Below, one piece after another: positions 1 to 11,219 of a stretch of 64,000 bases of DNA. The stretch's first letter is position 1. Each line of letters starts with the position of its first letter. This stretch comes from Mallotus nudiflorus. Its lineage: Eukaryota > Streptophyta > Magnoliopsida > Malpighiales > Euphorbiaceae. Position numbers and translations under genes: made by a program. The DNA lies in contig CANTUR010000239.1 in the NCBI GenBank assembly GCA_947683625.1, positions 7,793,001 through 7,857,000 of the forward strand, written 5' to 3'. The notes beneath the pieces were generated by a model. It saw nothing but the letters and a program-made list of their open reading frames with translations. It did not search any database and was not told the DNA's origin.

Positions 1-590
1 TTTTTTAGAATTTTTGTAGGTTCCACTAAGGATGTCCACTTTGTGGGCCATTCTTTCTTTCAATCAATGGGCTTCGCCCTTCTTTCTTTTTCAGCAAGTC
101 TTTCTCCTTTACCTTTTTGCTTTTCTATATGAATCTTCTTCTTCTCCTTTACCTTTTTACTTTTCTATATGAAGCTTCTTCTTCTCTTTTTCTTCAATAC
201 ACTTTTGCTTTTCAAGCTTTCATTCCTTTCTCTCTCAATTTCCTCCTTCACTTTTCAAAGCTTTTTTCATTATGGGTGCCACACGAACTCCAAATTTACC
301 TACTTAGGATTAAGTGATGCCTACAGTACATGCGACGCATAACTTCAGTCTCAACCCTGGAGATAAGATCCCTCTTTTCATAAACGTGCGATCTTACATT
401 TGTGGACTGGCCACATAAGAGGTTAGTGATTGATTTATTTGCTTTTTTTATTGATTTATTTATTTTTTTCCTATAAATAATGTTAGAAAGCATCGGGTTA
501 TTAATCATAACCATGTACTAATCATGAAAAATGAGAATGCATGTGACTAAATTGAGAAAAATTAAAGAAAATTGAAAATTATGTCAATTC
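1..590. other. AT/CT-rich non-coding DNA with a 40-bp tandem duplication
   Basis: No coding region is convincing. A pyrimidine-rich stretch holds two copies of a 40-bp unit beginning TCTCCTTTACC at 103 and again at 143. It could be the edge of the Tat element's 3' LTR or flanking DNA. I could not align it to the 11.9-13.0 kb segment, so its identity is open. Confidence 0.4.
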
Positions 591-600
591 ACTGACATTA

Positions 601-776
601 AGAGGCATCACCTCTTTGGTCAAGCGATTGCCTCTTTATTCAGGTGATCGCCTCCTAGAGAAGAGGCATTAACCTCTTCATGGCAAAAGGAGACTTATAG
701 AGGTGATCGCCTCCTTATGAGGAGGCAAAACCTCTACTGTCAAGCATTCACCTATGCATAAAGGCATTCACCTCTT
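601..776. repeat. GAGG...CCTC dyad array, about eight degenerate units
   Basis: Short imperfect palindromes of the form GAGG-N5-CCTC recur every 20-28 bases (for example GAGGCATCACCTC, AGGTGATCGCCTCC, GAGGCATTAACCTC). The array lies just upstream of the antisense PMD module. Related arrays occur at 3,265-3,356, 12,705-13,022 and 59,505-59,545, so it seems to travel with this Tat family rather than being a local satellite. Confidence 0.65.
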
Positions 777-919
777 CACTAGTAATCTATAAATTCTTTA
801 AAATTTTTTACATGCACTACATAAATATTCAACTCCTATTTTTAATTTGCTTGATGCACACACACTAAAGGGTGCTAGTAACTTCAGTGGTGCCCATATC
901 TAGTATGATAGCTTTCATC

Positions 920-3022
920 TTATTATCAAGACCCGCATATTCGACACCAAATTCTCTGACTTCATTCTCCTTCTACCGAGTTCTTAAGGGTGGACTAACT
1001 ACCAGCCTTTGCATGCTTTGATAGAGAGGTGGTCAAACACTACTCGCACCTTCAAGTTTCTTTCTAGCAAGTTTACTCTGGACTCGATTTCTTTCGCAGC
1101 TGTGACCAGTATTGCTTATACAAGAGATCTTATTCCCTTTAACATGAGTCTACATCATATCTCCAGAGTAGCTTTCTTATGTCGAGCATCTACTGGGCAT
1201 AGTCCTGGACATGAAGGGGACTTACACTATGAAGGTTGACTCCATCAAGAGTTACTACACCCTGGAGAGAATAGCAACTTCCACTTCTGGTCTTCACATT
1301 AATCAAATGGTAAAGGCCTTCTTGGTCTATTTATTTAGGACTATGCTTTTTGTTGACACTGTGAGTTCCATTGATATGTACTTCTTGCTCCCTCTAAGGG
1401 ATCTTGACTTGGTGGCTTCATATGATTGGGGGAGTTGTGCTCTAGCCTATTTATACCGGAGCATGGACAAGATTGTCTGGGGATCTAGATGGTTCTGTGG
1501 CTTCTAACATGTTGTCCTAGTATTTCTCTATTTTCCTTTTCTCTATTAAGTTTGACTTAGATATTGCTATCATAATTTGTTAATAGCTCTTCTTTTTCTT
1601 CTTTACTTTATAGGAGTAGGCTCTAAAGCTGGAGATGATTATCAGGATATCTCCCATCCATGATGTACCCTTCCTAGCTGTGTCGAGGTGGGGTCTTAGT
1701 TGATCTTGGAGGAAGGCTATTATTTGTGTGCACATCCATCGTGAGCACTTAAACTCCCTGACCTTCGACCAAGTATGTACCTGCAAATTAAATCATAATT
1801 AGTAATCTACTTATTAATCAAATTTATTCACTTGCTTATTCGCTCTTACTTATTCGCCTAGACTTGTAGGGTCCTAAGGCTAGATGGTCTTAGGCTATGA
1901 TTCACTCTAAGTTTTTATCTGAGAAGAGGGTACTACTCTAAGGACTCGACTGCAGAGTTTAGTTCCTTGGTAAGAGGATTTAATCTTGGCATAGGGGTGC
2001 TCGGGTGAGACGACCTCCACTTGCTCCTCCTCGTGACATCTTCTAGGCTCATATATTGGAGGGAGAGGAGCTAGATCATACTATTGAGGGAGATGATGCT
2101 GATGATCATTATAAGAGGAGGAAGTCTCGCTATACAAACTTTGCATGGACACATCTTCCACAGTATGTGCCTCTTACCACATCCAAATCTCATGTAAGCA
2201 AATAATTTGGTTAGGCATACAATTTATATTCTTACCTGCAGATGTCTTCTTTCTGAATTATTTTTTTGTTTTTCCCTTTAGGCACATATTAGGGCACCAA
2301 TTGCTTGCACTAGGCCTACTGCTCAAGAGAGGCCTGCCTAACATCCTTATATTATACCATATGGTGAGAGTATTTTAACTACTACCACCTCCTAGTGGTG
2401 CCTTTAGCTCTAGATTACACATGGTTGTCGGAAGGCTCATTGCTACTCCAGACTTGATAAGCTGATGCTAGGTGCCTTTAGGCAAGCTATCCCACCAATT
2501 CCTTATAGTAGATATGAGCATAGAGACCATATTTCTCCTAAAGACCTCTACACATATGAGTTTCTCTTTTCTGCAAACCTATTCTCAAATTTAACTTAAC
2601 TTAAGGTTAATCTTAATAATTAATTAATTATATAGATGTCTTAAGACTAGGGAGAGTACATGTATAGGGTCATTGAGGCCCAAAGGGACTTCTTGATAAG
2701 TGTCACTCGATAGTGGAAGGTAACAATCATCTCCTATGTCTACATGTATGCATGCGCTTATGATTTCTTAGCCTTTGTTGCATTCTAACATGATGAGCTA
2801 GATGCTCATCAGGCTAGAGTCACTGCTCTCGAGTGCTAGTTGGCTGCCCTTCAAATGAAAGATTATGATGATAAGGATGGGGCTACTGAGAATGATAAGG
2901 AGGAGCATGTTATTGAGGCTGAGCTTGCTGCTGAGGATGAGAGTAGCGATGATAGAGATGATACTACAGATGATGCTACAGATAAGGAGCACAAGGATTA
3001 TGAGGCTAAGGATGACGAGTAA
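920..3022 (+). pseudogene. Plant mobile domain (PMD, aminotransferase-like) gene, decayed, antisense to Tat pol
   Basis: Conceptual translation from about 940 gives a PMD-like sequence: a run with HALIERWSNTTRTFKF (about 1,009-1,060), then FTLDSISFAAVTSIAYTRD, KVDSIKSYYTLERIATS, VSSIDMYFLLPLRDLDLV and YDWGSCALAYLYRSMD (to about 1,507). A downstream exon reads SWRKAIICVHIHREHLNSL (about 1,700-1,770), and an acidic, Asp/Glu-rich tail ends at 3,022. GT...AG introns are plausible at 1,520-1,613, 1,773-1,861 and 2,194-2,281. Frameshifts and stops break the frame (stop near 986, frame change near 1,215), so it is dead. PMD proteins of the MAIN/MAIL1 type act in plant gene silencing, and many family members sit inside transposons. 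Here the gene lies beyond the 3' end of Tat pol on the opposite strand, the usual place for antisense passenger ORFs in Tat elements. Family call is firm; membership in the element is inferred. Confidence 0.75.
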
Positions 3023-3264
3023 GAGACTACATTGGATTCCCTTAAATTAGGACTATTTCTGCTTCTTTGAACTATTTAGCTATTACTGTTCTGAATTCTC
3101 TGTTCATTTTAACATTTTTTACATTTTGCACAAGATGGATGTCTGAATTCATTTTTCTTTTAATTAATTACAAAATACTCATCATAAAAATTGCTTCATT
3201 TGATAACTGAACTCAATATGTAGAATACAGACATCTTGCAGTAATAAAGTCAACTTCTGACTGT

Positions 3265-3356
3265 TGGAGAGGTATCGCCTCTTTATGAAGAGGCAATAGC
3301 AAATCATCTTAACATATAGAGGCACTGCCTAGTCATAGAGGTGATAGACTCTCCGA
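3265..3356. repeat. Second GAGG...CCTC dyad cluster with TATA-like sequence downstream
   Basis: Contains AGGTATCGCCTC, GAAGAGGCAATAGC, GAGGCACTGCC and GAGGTGATAGACTC, the same type of unit as at 601-776. It is followed by CCTATAAAATCCCC (about 3,370) and a CT-rich leader, which resembles a promoter for the plus-strand module that follows. Promoter function is inference. Confidence 0.5.
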
Positions 3357-3521
3357 CAATGCTGGGCAGCCTATAAAATCCCCAATTTTCTCTTAAAATC
3401 CCTAACTTTCCTCTCTTCTCAATTTCTCTTCCTCTTCTCCTTCTAAACAACATCCTAACTTCTGAAAATGATAGAAAGAAGCTTGAAATAACTATAACCA
3501 ATCTTGAATAATATGGATGGT

Positions 3522-4697
3522 GGATTATGGGCTAGATTAGAGCCATTTCATCTATTTTTCTTCTAATCCATACATACTAGGAAGATTAATTTCCCTTTTC
3601 TCTATGTTCTTTTTGAATTCTAGGATTCTTAGAAACATGTTTTTAGGTTCAACACTGTTGAGCTATGCCCCTTGTCAGAGGAATTCGAGGCTATATTGGG
3701 CTCCCAGATGAATTCTACTTGTCAGATTGTAATTCCTTCAATTGAAACTCAAATTTTCAATTTATTCAATACCAAATGGCTTGCTTATTCAACATTTCTC
3801 CTTAATCTTCTCTTCACCATGTCTTCAGTAATGAAGTTCTAATAATCTCTTTACTTAAGGCTACAGTTTGTAGATAGGAATGAAGTTTACTAGCCTCGAA
3901 TGATCACTCTCTATTTGTATGCTCAGTTTCTACTTATTTCACCCTCTAGTAACAGGGATTCAAAGATTCTTCACATTCTAGATCAAGTGGAAGGAGGCTT
4001 CAATCCTCTTCATCTTATCTTAGTAAAGACCATCATTGGGCTTGACAATTTCTCTAAAACTAAATGATTCTTAAGGAGTCCCCTACTGTTGGAGGTTAGC
4101 TTTTTTTTCTTTCATTATTTTTTGTTTGTTTGTCCCTTTTTACCTATTCATCATTCTACAGGCATAGTTTATTAAGAAATTAAAGTTGCTTGAACCTTTC
4201 AGAGACATTGTGTGCTATCAAGCCAAAAATTACCATATGAGAAGACTGAACCCTATTTCGAAAGACCCTTAGAGTTGGTTGTCCACATTTCCTAACACTT
4301 TGATTTAGTGGACGTGCCCATGGTAGAGGTTGCAGCATGTGACTCTCAAGTCCTGCACGTACTACATTCCCCTAGCCAGTCTTCATTCAGCCACTTTTTA
4401 CAATCTCGTTAGACTTTACAAATAGTATGGACAGAAGCAACTGATTATAGAGCCAATGCATGAATTTAAGGGAGAACCTCTTTCTCAAAATTTCCTTAAT
4501 AATTGGATTGCCACTTGGCCCGTCGATTCATTTTGAGGTTTGTTGACTATAATGGAGATCGATCCACTGATGACTAGTATAAAGCATGGATTTAGCTTTA
4601 GCAGATGGATATGGATGAATTCTCAAGAAATAGGATGATAAAAGCATTGCAAGCTCTAGGTGTTCAAAGGGTTCAAAAAAAGAGAAGGAAAATTTAG
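3522..4697 (+). pseudogene. DUF7745-like plant protein gene, decayed, antisense to Tat pol
   Basis: Plus-strand translation shows EFEAILGSQMNST (about 3,690), PRMITLYLYAQFLL (about 3,895-3,940), HILDQVEGGFNPLHLIL (about 3,975-4,025), TIIGLDNF, then after a probable GT...AG intron (4,095-4,161) WWRLQHVTLKSC and LHSATFYNLVRLYKQYGQ (about 4,325-4,440), ending at 4,697. From memory this order matches a plant family of unknown function annotated DUF7745, often found near transposons. Several in-frame stops (near 3,840 and 4,270) make it a pseudogene. Its start is uncertain; a splice acceptor at 3,645-3,646 suggests a short upstream exon. It may be a separate gene or the second half of a transcription unit with the PMD module. 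Function unknown. Confidence 0.6.
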
Positions 4698-4699
4698 TT

Positions 4700-5035
4700 T
4701 ATGCAATTTAGTCTTTATCTCCTCTTTTATTGAATGGAATTTCCCTTTTTAGTTAAATAATGTGTAATAAGCATTTCATGTAATGTTTAACAATAATAAA
4801 CGCAATCAATTCCATTTAAATTAAGCATAAAATGACTATACAATTTGCTTCTCGTATATCCCCTGTTATTAATTGGCTTACCCTTGCAAGTTTTCCAATT
4901 AATTATTTTTTATCTTTCTCTCTCCTTTTTCATAGCCTTAACTTTTGCCTAGACCACATCTTTTAAGGTTTTCAATCCAATAAGACTTTCTTTTTTAATT
5001 TCTAACTTTTTCCTAGGCAACTTCTTTTTGAGGTT
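4700..5035. other. AT-rich spacer between convergent coding regions
   Basis: Lies between the end of the plus-strand DUF7745-like module and the end of the minus-strand Tat integrase. It holds T-rich sequence with no convincing ORF. The Tat polypurine tract could be expected further left, next to a 3' LTR, but was not found. Confidence 0.4.
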
Positions 5036-5039
5036 TTCT

Positions 5040-6250
5040 CCCTTACTAGAATTCACAAAAAGTATTTCTTCAATTTTTCGAGGTTAATGGGCTCTTTGAA
5101 TTTATTTCCTTCAAAGTCAGATAAAATGGCAGTGCTTTTAAAAATAGCTTCTTTACCAAGTACGGACCTTCGTAGTTCGGCTTTAACTTCCCTCAAGGAT
5201 CAATTATGATCGGCCTAGTCATCTTTAAAACCAAATCACCCTTTTTGATCTTGCCTAGCTTAATCTTCTTATTATAAGCCTGAGCTATTCTTTTCTAATA
5301 CAACTGAGAGTGATACATGGCTCTCATTCTTTTTTCATCAAATAATGTTAGTTGTGTTAGTTGGCTCTCTACCCACTAATACTCTGGAATTTTAGACTCT
5401 ATAAGAACTCTCAAAGATTGGATCTCTACTTCCACCGGCAATACTGCCTCGCATCTATACACTAGAGAATACAGAGTAACTCCAGTTGATGTTCTAGTAG
5501 TGGTTCTAGATCCCTACTATGTGAACTGTAGGCAATATGCCTAATCTTTACAATTCTCCAATGTCTTGGTGAAAATCTTCTTTACATTCTTATTGGCGGC
5601 TTCCACGGCACCATTGGCTTATAGTATGTACAGAGATGACTTGTGATGCTTAATTTTGTACTCTTTCAACAAACCAACTGTCTCAACTCTAAATTGAACA
5701 CCATTATCACTAACAACATGATGTGGCAACCCAGGCTAGTAGATTATGTTCTTCTCTATAAACCTCACCATCTATTTTGATCTAATAGTGACATACAACT
5801 CTGCTTTAACCCATTTAGAGAAGTAATCAATTGCCTCTATAATGTAGCAATGATCATTAGATGATTTTGGCCTTATCTCCCTAATAATATCAATTCCCCA
5901 GGCTTTAAATGACTATGGAGAAGTCAATCCTTAAAGTTCCATTGAAGGCAAATGACTAACATTGCCATATGTTTGGTAGTTATGACACTTCTCCATAAAT
6001 CTCACACAGTTTGTTTCCATCGTTAGCCAAAAGTAGCCTTAATGCGCTATTTTTTTAGCCAAAACTGTCCCATTCATATACAGACCACACACTCCTTCAT
6101 GGATTACTTCCATGAGCTTCAAAGCTTCAATTTTTTTAATGCATTTAAGATGTACTCCAATCTCTTTTATACAGCATTTCATTATGGTTGATGAATTATT
6201 GAGACAACATTCTAAGAGACATTCTTTCTTTCCTGTCAGCGTCATCGGGA
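5040..6250 (-). pseudogene. Tat element integrase (broken)
   Basis: Minus-strand translation shows an N-terminal zinc-binding region (HEGVCGLYMNGTVLAKKIA, about 6,110-6,050), core stretches resembling WGIDIIGEI and DYFSKWVEA (about 5,900-5,800) and SDNGVQF (about 5,710), and a C-terminal GPY/F-type module with KKGDLVLKM and NYEGPY (about 5,250-5,160). Numerous stops and small indels preclude activity. It would have joined element cDNA into the nuclear genome. It is the last pol domain, ending about 340 bases before the antisense module. Confidence 0.75.
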
Positions 6251-6479
6251 AACTATCCCATTTCTAAGTACTATTGTAAATTTTAAAACCATGGATTTCC
6301 CATAGAGTCAATCGGCATCACCCTTATCTCTTCATAAAAAGGGATTCAAGATTTTATAAAGACAAGAGATTTAACTGCGGTTGGCTTTCTTCCTTTCCAT
6401 GTCAAAGCTAAAGTAGCCAAAGTGTTTGCCATCTGATTCTCCTTTTATGGAAAATGTACAAATTTGCATTGAGTAAAAG

Positions 6480-6770
6480 CTAACAAGAGAATTGTAGAAT
6501 AATCTCAGTACATTTTCAACTTATCCTCCCTCACTTCCCACTAGCTGGAGATCTGTTTCACTACTAACATAGAATCTCCATATACTATGATTTCTTTTGC
6601 CCTTACACTTCTGAGTGCTTCTAGACCATAAATGCAAGCTTCATACTTGACTTGATTATTGGTAGCTTTAAATTCTAATCTTTTCACCATTGGGATCATT
6701 TATTCCTCTTGTGAGATCAGAATTATGCCAATACTTGCTTCTTTGCTATTAATAGCTTTATCAAAGTACA
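6480..6770 (-). pseudogene. Archaeal-type RNase H (second RNase H) of the Tat element
   Basis: Minus-strand translation reads EASIGIILIS, EFKATNNQVKYEACIYGLEA and EIIVYGDSMLVVKQISS, which carry the usual first Asp region, the conserved NNxxxYEA Glu and the YGDS Asp of this domain. An extra RNase H beside the regular one is a Tat-lineage hallmark. A stop follows QISS. The domain is readable although the surrounding pol is broken, so lineage assignment is firm. Confidence 0.8.
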
Positions 6771-7029
6771 TTTTCCATGTCTAGATTTTTATTACCCTTA
6801 AGTACTAATCTGGAAATTCTAATTCCCATTCTTGTTCATCTATCATTAGGTTTTAAGCTAGGAAGTCAGCTACGGCTCTTCCTTTTACCACTTTCTTTAC
6901 CATATATTCGATGTCAAACTTAATAAGTAGAACTAGCCATCTGGCTAATTTTCCTATTAACAATGGGGTCTATTGCAAATATCTTAGAGGATCATGCTTA
7001 GAAACTGCTTGAATCTGGTAAGATTGGAA

Positions 7030-7300
7030 GTAATGTTGGAGCTTCTTTAATACCCAGATCATAGCCAAAATGTCTTCTCTACCAAACTATAGTTGGCTTC
7101 ATAAGGCAGGAGCTTCTTACTTAAGTAAGACACCACGTGCTCAATCTTTCCTTCACCTTCTTGAGCGAGCATGGCACCTATTGCTTCCCTCTCAATTGCC
7201 AAGTAGAGAATTAATTATTTACCCTGCCTTGGTGGCTGTAAGACTGGAGGGTTCATCAAATAATGTTTGATAGTCTCAAATCCTCATTGGCATTTATCAT
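7030..7300 (-). pseudogene. Retroviral-type RNase H of the Tat element
   Basis: Minus-strand translation right after the RT gives PPVLQPPRQGK, LILYLAIEREAIGAMLAQ, HVVSYLSKKLLPYEANYS and EKTFW, the normal Ty3/gypsy RNase H start. The first acidic motif is LYLAI, so the usual Asp is not obvious, as is common in Tat copies where the second RNase H compensates. It is broken by stops further on. Confidence 0.7.
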
Positions 7301-7301
7301 C

Positions 7302-8110
7302 CTAAATAATCAACTGATTCTTCTTTAGGAGTTTAAAAATTAGTTCACAAATCGTGGTCAACTTGGTGATGAACCTACTGATATACTGTAGTTGCCTAAT
7401 AAATCTTATAACTTCTTTCTCAGTCTTTAGTGCAAGCATCTCTCTGATGGCTCTGACCTTATCTAGGTCTACCTCAATCCCTCTCTGACTAATAATGTGT
7501 CCTAGCAGCTTTCCAGAAGTCACCCTAAAAACATACTTCTTTATCAATATGATATTGTACTTTTCAATCCTAGTTAGGAACTTCTCTATAACCTCAAAGT
7601 GCCCTTCTCTGGTTAGAGATCTCACCATCATGTCGTCCACGTATACTTCTATCTCTTTGTGGACCATGTCATGCAATAGGGTAGTAGCTATCCTCTGATA
7701 GGTAGTTCCTGAGTTCTTCAATCCAAATGGCATGACTAAATAGCAATACACACCCTATTCAATTATGAAGGAGGTTTTAAGTTTATCAATCACTACCATT
7801 ATAATCTGGTTGTACCTTGAGACGCTATCCATAAAGGAGTACATGGCATTAGATGTTGCACTATCGACTAAAGTGTCAATATATAGTAAGGGAAATTCAT
7901 ACCGGCTTTTTTCAAATCCCTATAGTCCACGCACATCCTAATCCTTCCGCCTTTCTTTGAAACTGGCATGATGTTGCAAGTCATTGAGTATCATCAACTA
8001 CTTCTAGGAATTTCACCTTTAACTATTTCTTAACTTCTTCTTTGATCAAAAGATCCTATTTCAATCTCAATCTTCTCTTTTTCTGTTTTACCGGTGCGAT
8101 GAAATGATAT
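7302..8110 (-). pseudogene. Tat element reverse transcriptase (N-terminal half broken)
   Basis: The clean part is 7,302-7,751: MPFGLKNSGTTYQR, then the catalytic YVDDMMVRS (about 7,627-7,650) and LLGHIISQRGIEVD. The upstream half is readable but stop-ridden: KQKKRRLRLK (about 8,060) and EVVDDTQ (about 8,000). The Y-V-D-D box is intact, but the N-terminal finger region carries several stops. The form MPFGLKN...TYQR with YVDDM is typical of the Tat lineage rather than the chromovirus elements further right, which read MSFGLTNAPAAF and FIDDILVYS. Confidence 0.85.
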
Positions 8111-9110
8111 GTGGGAATTGTGTGTTCTACGATCTCTCTGTCAATCTGGGCATATCCTCATAACCCCCAAACAATTACTTTTTATCTTCTTCTTAGTTTT
8201 TTTATTTTTTCACTTTTATTAGGAGTTAAATCAGAAGCAAAAAGTATATTTTTAGGATTATCATATATGCTTAAGTTAAATGATTTAGTTTTCACTGAAT
8301 TAATGTCAAATATATGCATGAAATTATCAACTCACATTGAATAACCATTAGGCAAAACATCACACAAATAAGCAAAATCAGAGTTTATTGCATTTACTTT
8401 AGAAAAGAAAGGGTCCCTAGAGTTAAATAGGCTAGAAAAGGAAATATCAATATCATCATAAAATACATCTATAAAGGAGTCCAAAACAAAGGACTAGAAG
8501 TCAAGTTCCTCTTCCAGGTCATTCGGGTCCTTCAGCTCCACTGTAGGGACATCCTTTTCAAGTTCTAAAATAGTACCAATTCTTCCACCATTAGCTCCTT
8601 TCCAGTAACTTTAATAGTCCTATTCGCTTACTTAAAGAATATTTCAAAACAGGGGAGTAGTTTATCAGTAATTAACAATGGCTCAAGATCCCCTTGATAT
8701 GGATCAATAGTGCCTTCTTTCACAAAGGTTTCCCATAATGGCTTGATTTCCATCTTAGCTTTTGAATTTTTCATTTTCTTTTTCTTTCTTATATAATTAG
8801 TTCTAGCTTTCTTTTCTTCTTCCGGTTCATCAACCTCAGGATATCCTATCCTACGGTTTAAGAACGACACCTTGGACTTAATATATCCAGGTGGCCCTTG
8901 TTAATATTTCCCTAACCCTATTCCAAGTATCAAATTCTAACTCTTCATCATGTTCATGATTTTTAGATTTGGCTCATCTTTATAAATCATGCAAACTTTA
9001 AAGCTTGGACTAAACGGGATTTCCTAAGGAGCCAGTTTCAATGCAGTGACAGCCACTTCAGTTTTAACAGAAATGGTGACTACTCTCCCCTCATATGAGA
9101 ATTTAATCTT
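8111..9110 (-). pseudogene. Linker between protease and RT of the Tat element
   Basis: Lies between the readable protease and RT. The best open stretch is 8,628-8,870 (minus), 80 residues with a basic run KARTNYIRKKKKMKN and WETFVKEGTI. I recognise no catalytic motif. Ogre-type relatives have an intron between protease and RT; whether one is here cannot be judged. Confidence 0.45.
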
Positions 9111-9464
9111 TTAATGCACAGTAGATGACACGCCTCCCAAAGGATGGAACCACAGCCTTCCTAGAAAGATAGCAAAGGTTACCAGGATATCAATCATATA
9201 TAGGTTAACCCAGACTTCAACGGGTCTAGTCTTGACCAATGCTCTAAAGGTTCCCTCAATAGGCCTTTTAGTGTCATCATAGGCCTTGATCACCACATCT
9301 AACGGCTTTAAATCAACCACTGTTAGTCCCAACTTGGGTAAAATCTTCAATGGACAAATATTAATAGCATATTTATTGTCCACCATTACATAGCACATCA
9401 ACTTCCCCTTTACTTTCTCCTTAATAAACAAAGACTTGAGGTGGTCCCTTCCTTCTAAAGGCAT
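9111..9464 (-). pseudogene. Tat element aspartic protease (active site degraded)
   Basis: A 117-residue minus-strand stretch contains INICPLKILPKLGL, IKAYDDTKRPIEGT, and IFLGRLWFHPLGGVSSTVH, matching the Tat pattern of a first loop before CPL, AYDG and LLGRPWIHxxGAVxSTLH. The catalytic Asp-Ser/Thr-Gly position before INICPL is not preserved (reads NKYA), and LGRPW has become LGRLW, so it is dead. It would have cleaved the Gag-Pol polyprotein. Confidence 0.75.
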
Positions 9465-9599
9465 ATCATCATTAGTAAATGTTATGACTCATTGGGGGCT
9501 TTTTGTTAATGAATCCACCAACTACTCAATGGTATGACTTGTAGGAACTTTCTTAGGATCCAAAGCCATAACTAGTGCCTCTCGATGGGCTTTGGAGTT

Positions 9600-11219
9600 C
9601 ATGAGCATCTCCCAAACACTAAAGAGAGTTTTCTATTCTTTCATAACTTCAACAACTTTCTCATCTTCTTCTTTTAGATATATCTCTTTTTCCTCAGACC
9701 CTGCAGGTTTTACTTCTTCCTTCTTCTCAACTGATTGGGCCTTTCTATTTTTATTGCTCTTCCATAAATCGATTATTTCACCTTCCTCATCATCAGAGCT
9801 CCAAATTTCCAAAATATTGACCTTAACCTCTACAAGCTGCACTCTTAGGCTAAGGTTTTCTACTTTGAATTTTTAGGGTGTAGGTGTGGCCTTAACAAAG
9901 GAATTCAAAACTTTTCCTTTGTTAAACCAATGTTACTGGTAAGGATAAATTGATTTGGTAGTGGCATGTTTCGATAATTAGGTAATGGGTTATTTTTGGT
10001 GTTGGGTTTTCTATTTTCTGGGTCAGTTATTTTGCCTGAGTCAATTAGATCTTACACTTCATGCTTCATGCAAGTGCAGATGGCCAATGGTTTGATTGTA
10101 TTTACAATATAGTTTTGGGTCAGCATTTGGGAATGGTGGTCTCTATGGTAGAGGTCACAATAAGTTATTCTTAATCAACTTCTTTAAAACTTTAGAAATG
10201 GGTCTTCCTAGATTATAAAATCTTCTAAGTTGTTGAATAGCATTTATCTACACATTGCTACTTGATCAGATCCTAATGTTGGATCCAATTCCCTCTCTAC
10301 TTAGGGATCTTCCACTAAAGGATGTTATTTCTTGTGCCAAGTCAAATTCTTTCTATACCTTAAATATGTATGATTCTTTAAAATTTAGAATTCCTAAATC
10401 TTTCAACTTCATAGAAAGTAAGAGTATGCACCTCTCCATTGCTATCACTAGTTGGTCACTCTCAGAGGGTCGGTACTTCGTCTGTGCTAGCTTCACTCTC
10501 CACTTGATTAAGAAGTCAATGAAAGGCTTATTAAATCTTTTTTTTATGTTCTATAAATCCCCCAAAGATGCTTCCATCTAGATGTTGAGACTGTATTGGT
10601 TTACAAATGCTACACACAATCCTTCCCAGTTAACTTGGATATTAGCTTCCAAAGAATAGTACCATTTGATGGGTGCTCCTTCTAAAGATAAAGGAAATTG
10701 ATTAACAATCTACACCTTGTTCAAGCTGGTTGTTCTTATATAAGATGCATATTATTTGAGATGCAAATGAGGATCTTTAATACTAGTGAACTTCTTCATA
10801 TCGGGAAACCTAAACTTCCTAAGTGGTCGGTCATCATCCTCTCCCAAACTCAGGTCAGAGTAGTTTATTAATGCATCCATCCCCTTTTCTTTCATCATTA
10901 ATTGCATTTGAGCCATAGACTTAACAAGGTCTTTAGCCCAATCTGGCTTCTCTATATTCCCTAGGTCATCCAACCTTTGTCAGATAACTAGTTTTTCTAA
11001 TACAATTTACTAATCATCTTTTATTCCTTGCCTCTCTGGATTCTCAGCATCTAGATCAAATGGCGGTGGTGGAGGCACTGATGGTTTCTCTTTAGTTGAG
11101 CTTATCTCTGCCATCATCTCTTGCATAATTATTCTAGTGTGTTCAGCCACTTCTGTCTTGAACCATTCTGGATCAAAACTTGCTAATGCTGTCTCTTTGA
11201 CATTCGGACCAAGTGACTA
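9600..11219 (-). pseudogene. Tat element Gag (broken)
   Basis: The frame begins around 11,217 with SLGPNVKETALASFDPEWF, then a proline run near 11,070 and DDLGNIEKPDWAKDLVKSM (10,973-10,915). It continues FRFPDMKKFTSIKDPHLHL, and further on EGAPIKWYYSLEANIQ and WEGLCVAFVNQYSLNI (about 10,700-10,590), the typical Tat Gag core with ...AxxWYxSL... and ...W..L...F..QY. A remnant like DPKLYCKYNQTIGHLHLHE (about 10,120-10,060) stands where Tat Gag has its Cys/His region. Stops are frequent. Gag would form the cytoplasmic particle. Confidence 0.7.

Noticed and set aside
1..590. Candidate Tat 3' LTR
   Set aside because: Would fit the minus-strand layout, but no block clearly aligns to 11,930-13,030 except the dyad array just to its right, so it was not called.
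601..776. CRISPR-like regularly spaced short palindromes
   Set aside because: Units are degenerate, spacers are not unique fixed-length sequences, there are no cas genes and the context is a plant retrotransposon.
2798..3050. Leu/Ile-rich minus-strand and Met/Arg-rich plus-strand frames
   Set aside because: Shadows of the acidic GAT/GAG-rich tail of the PMD module in other frames.
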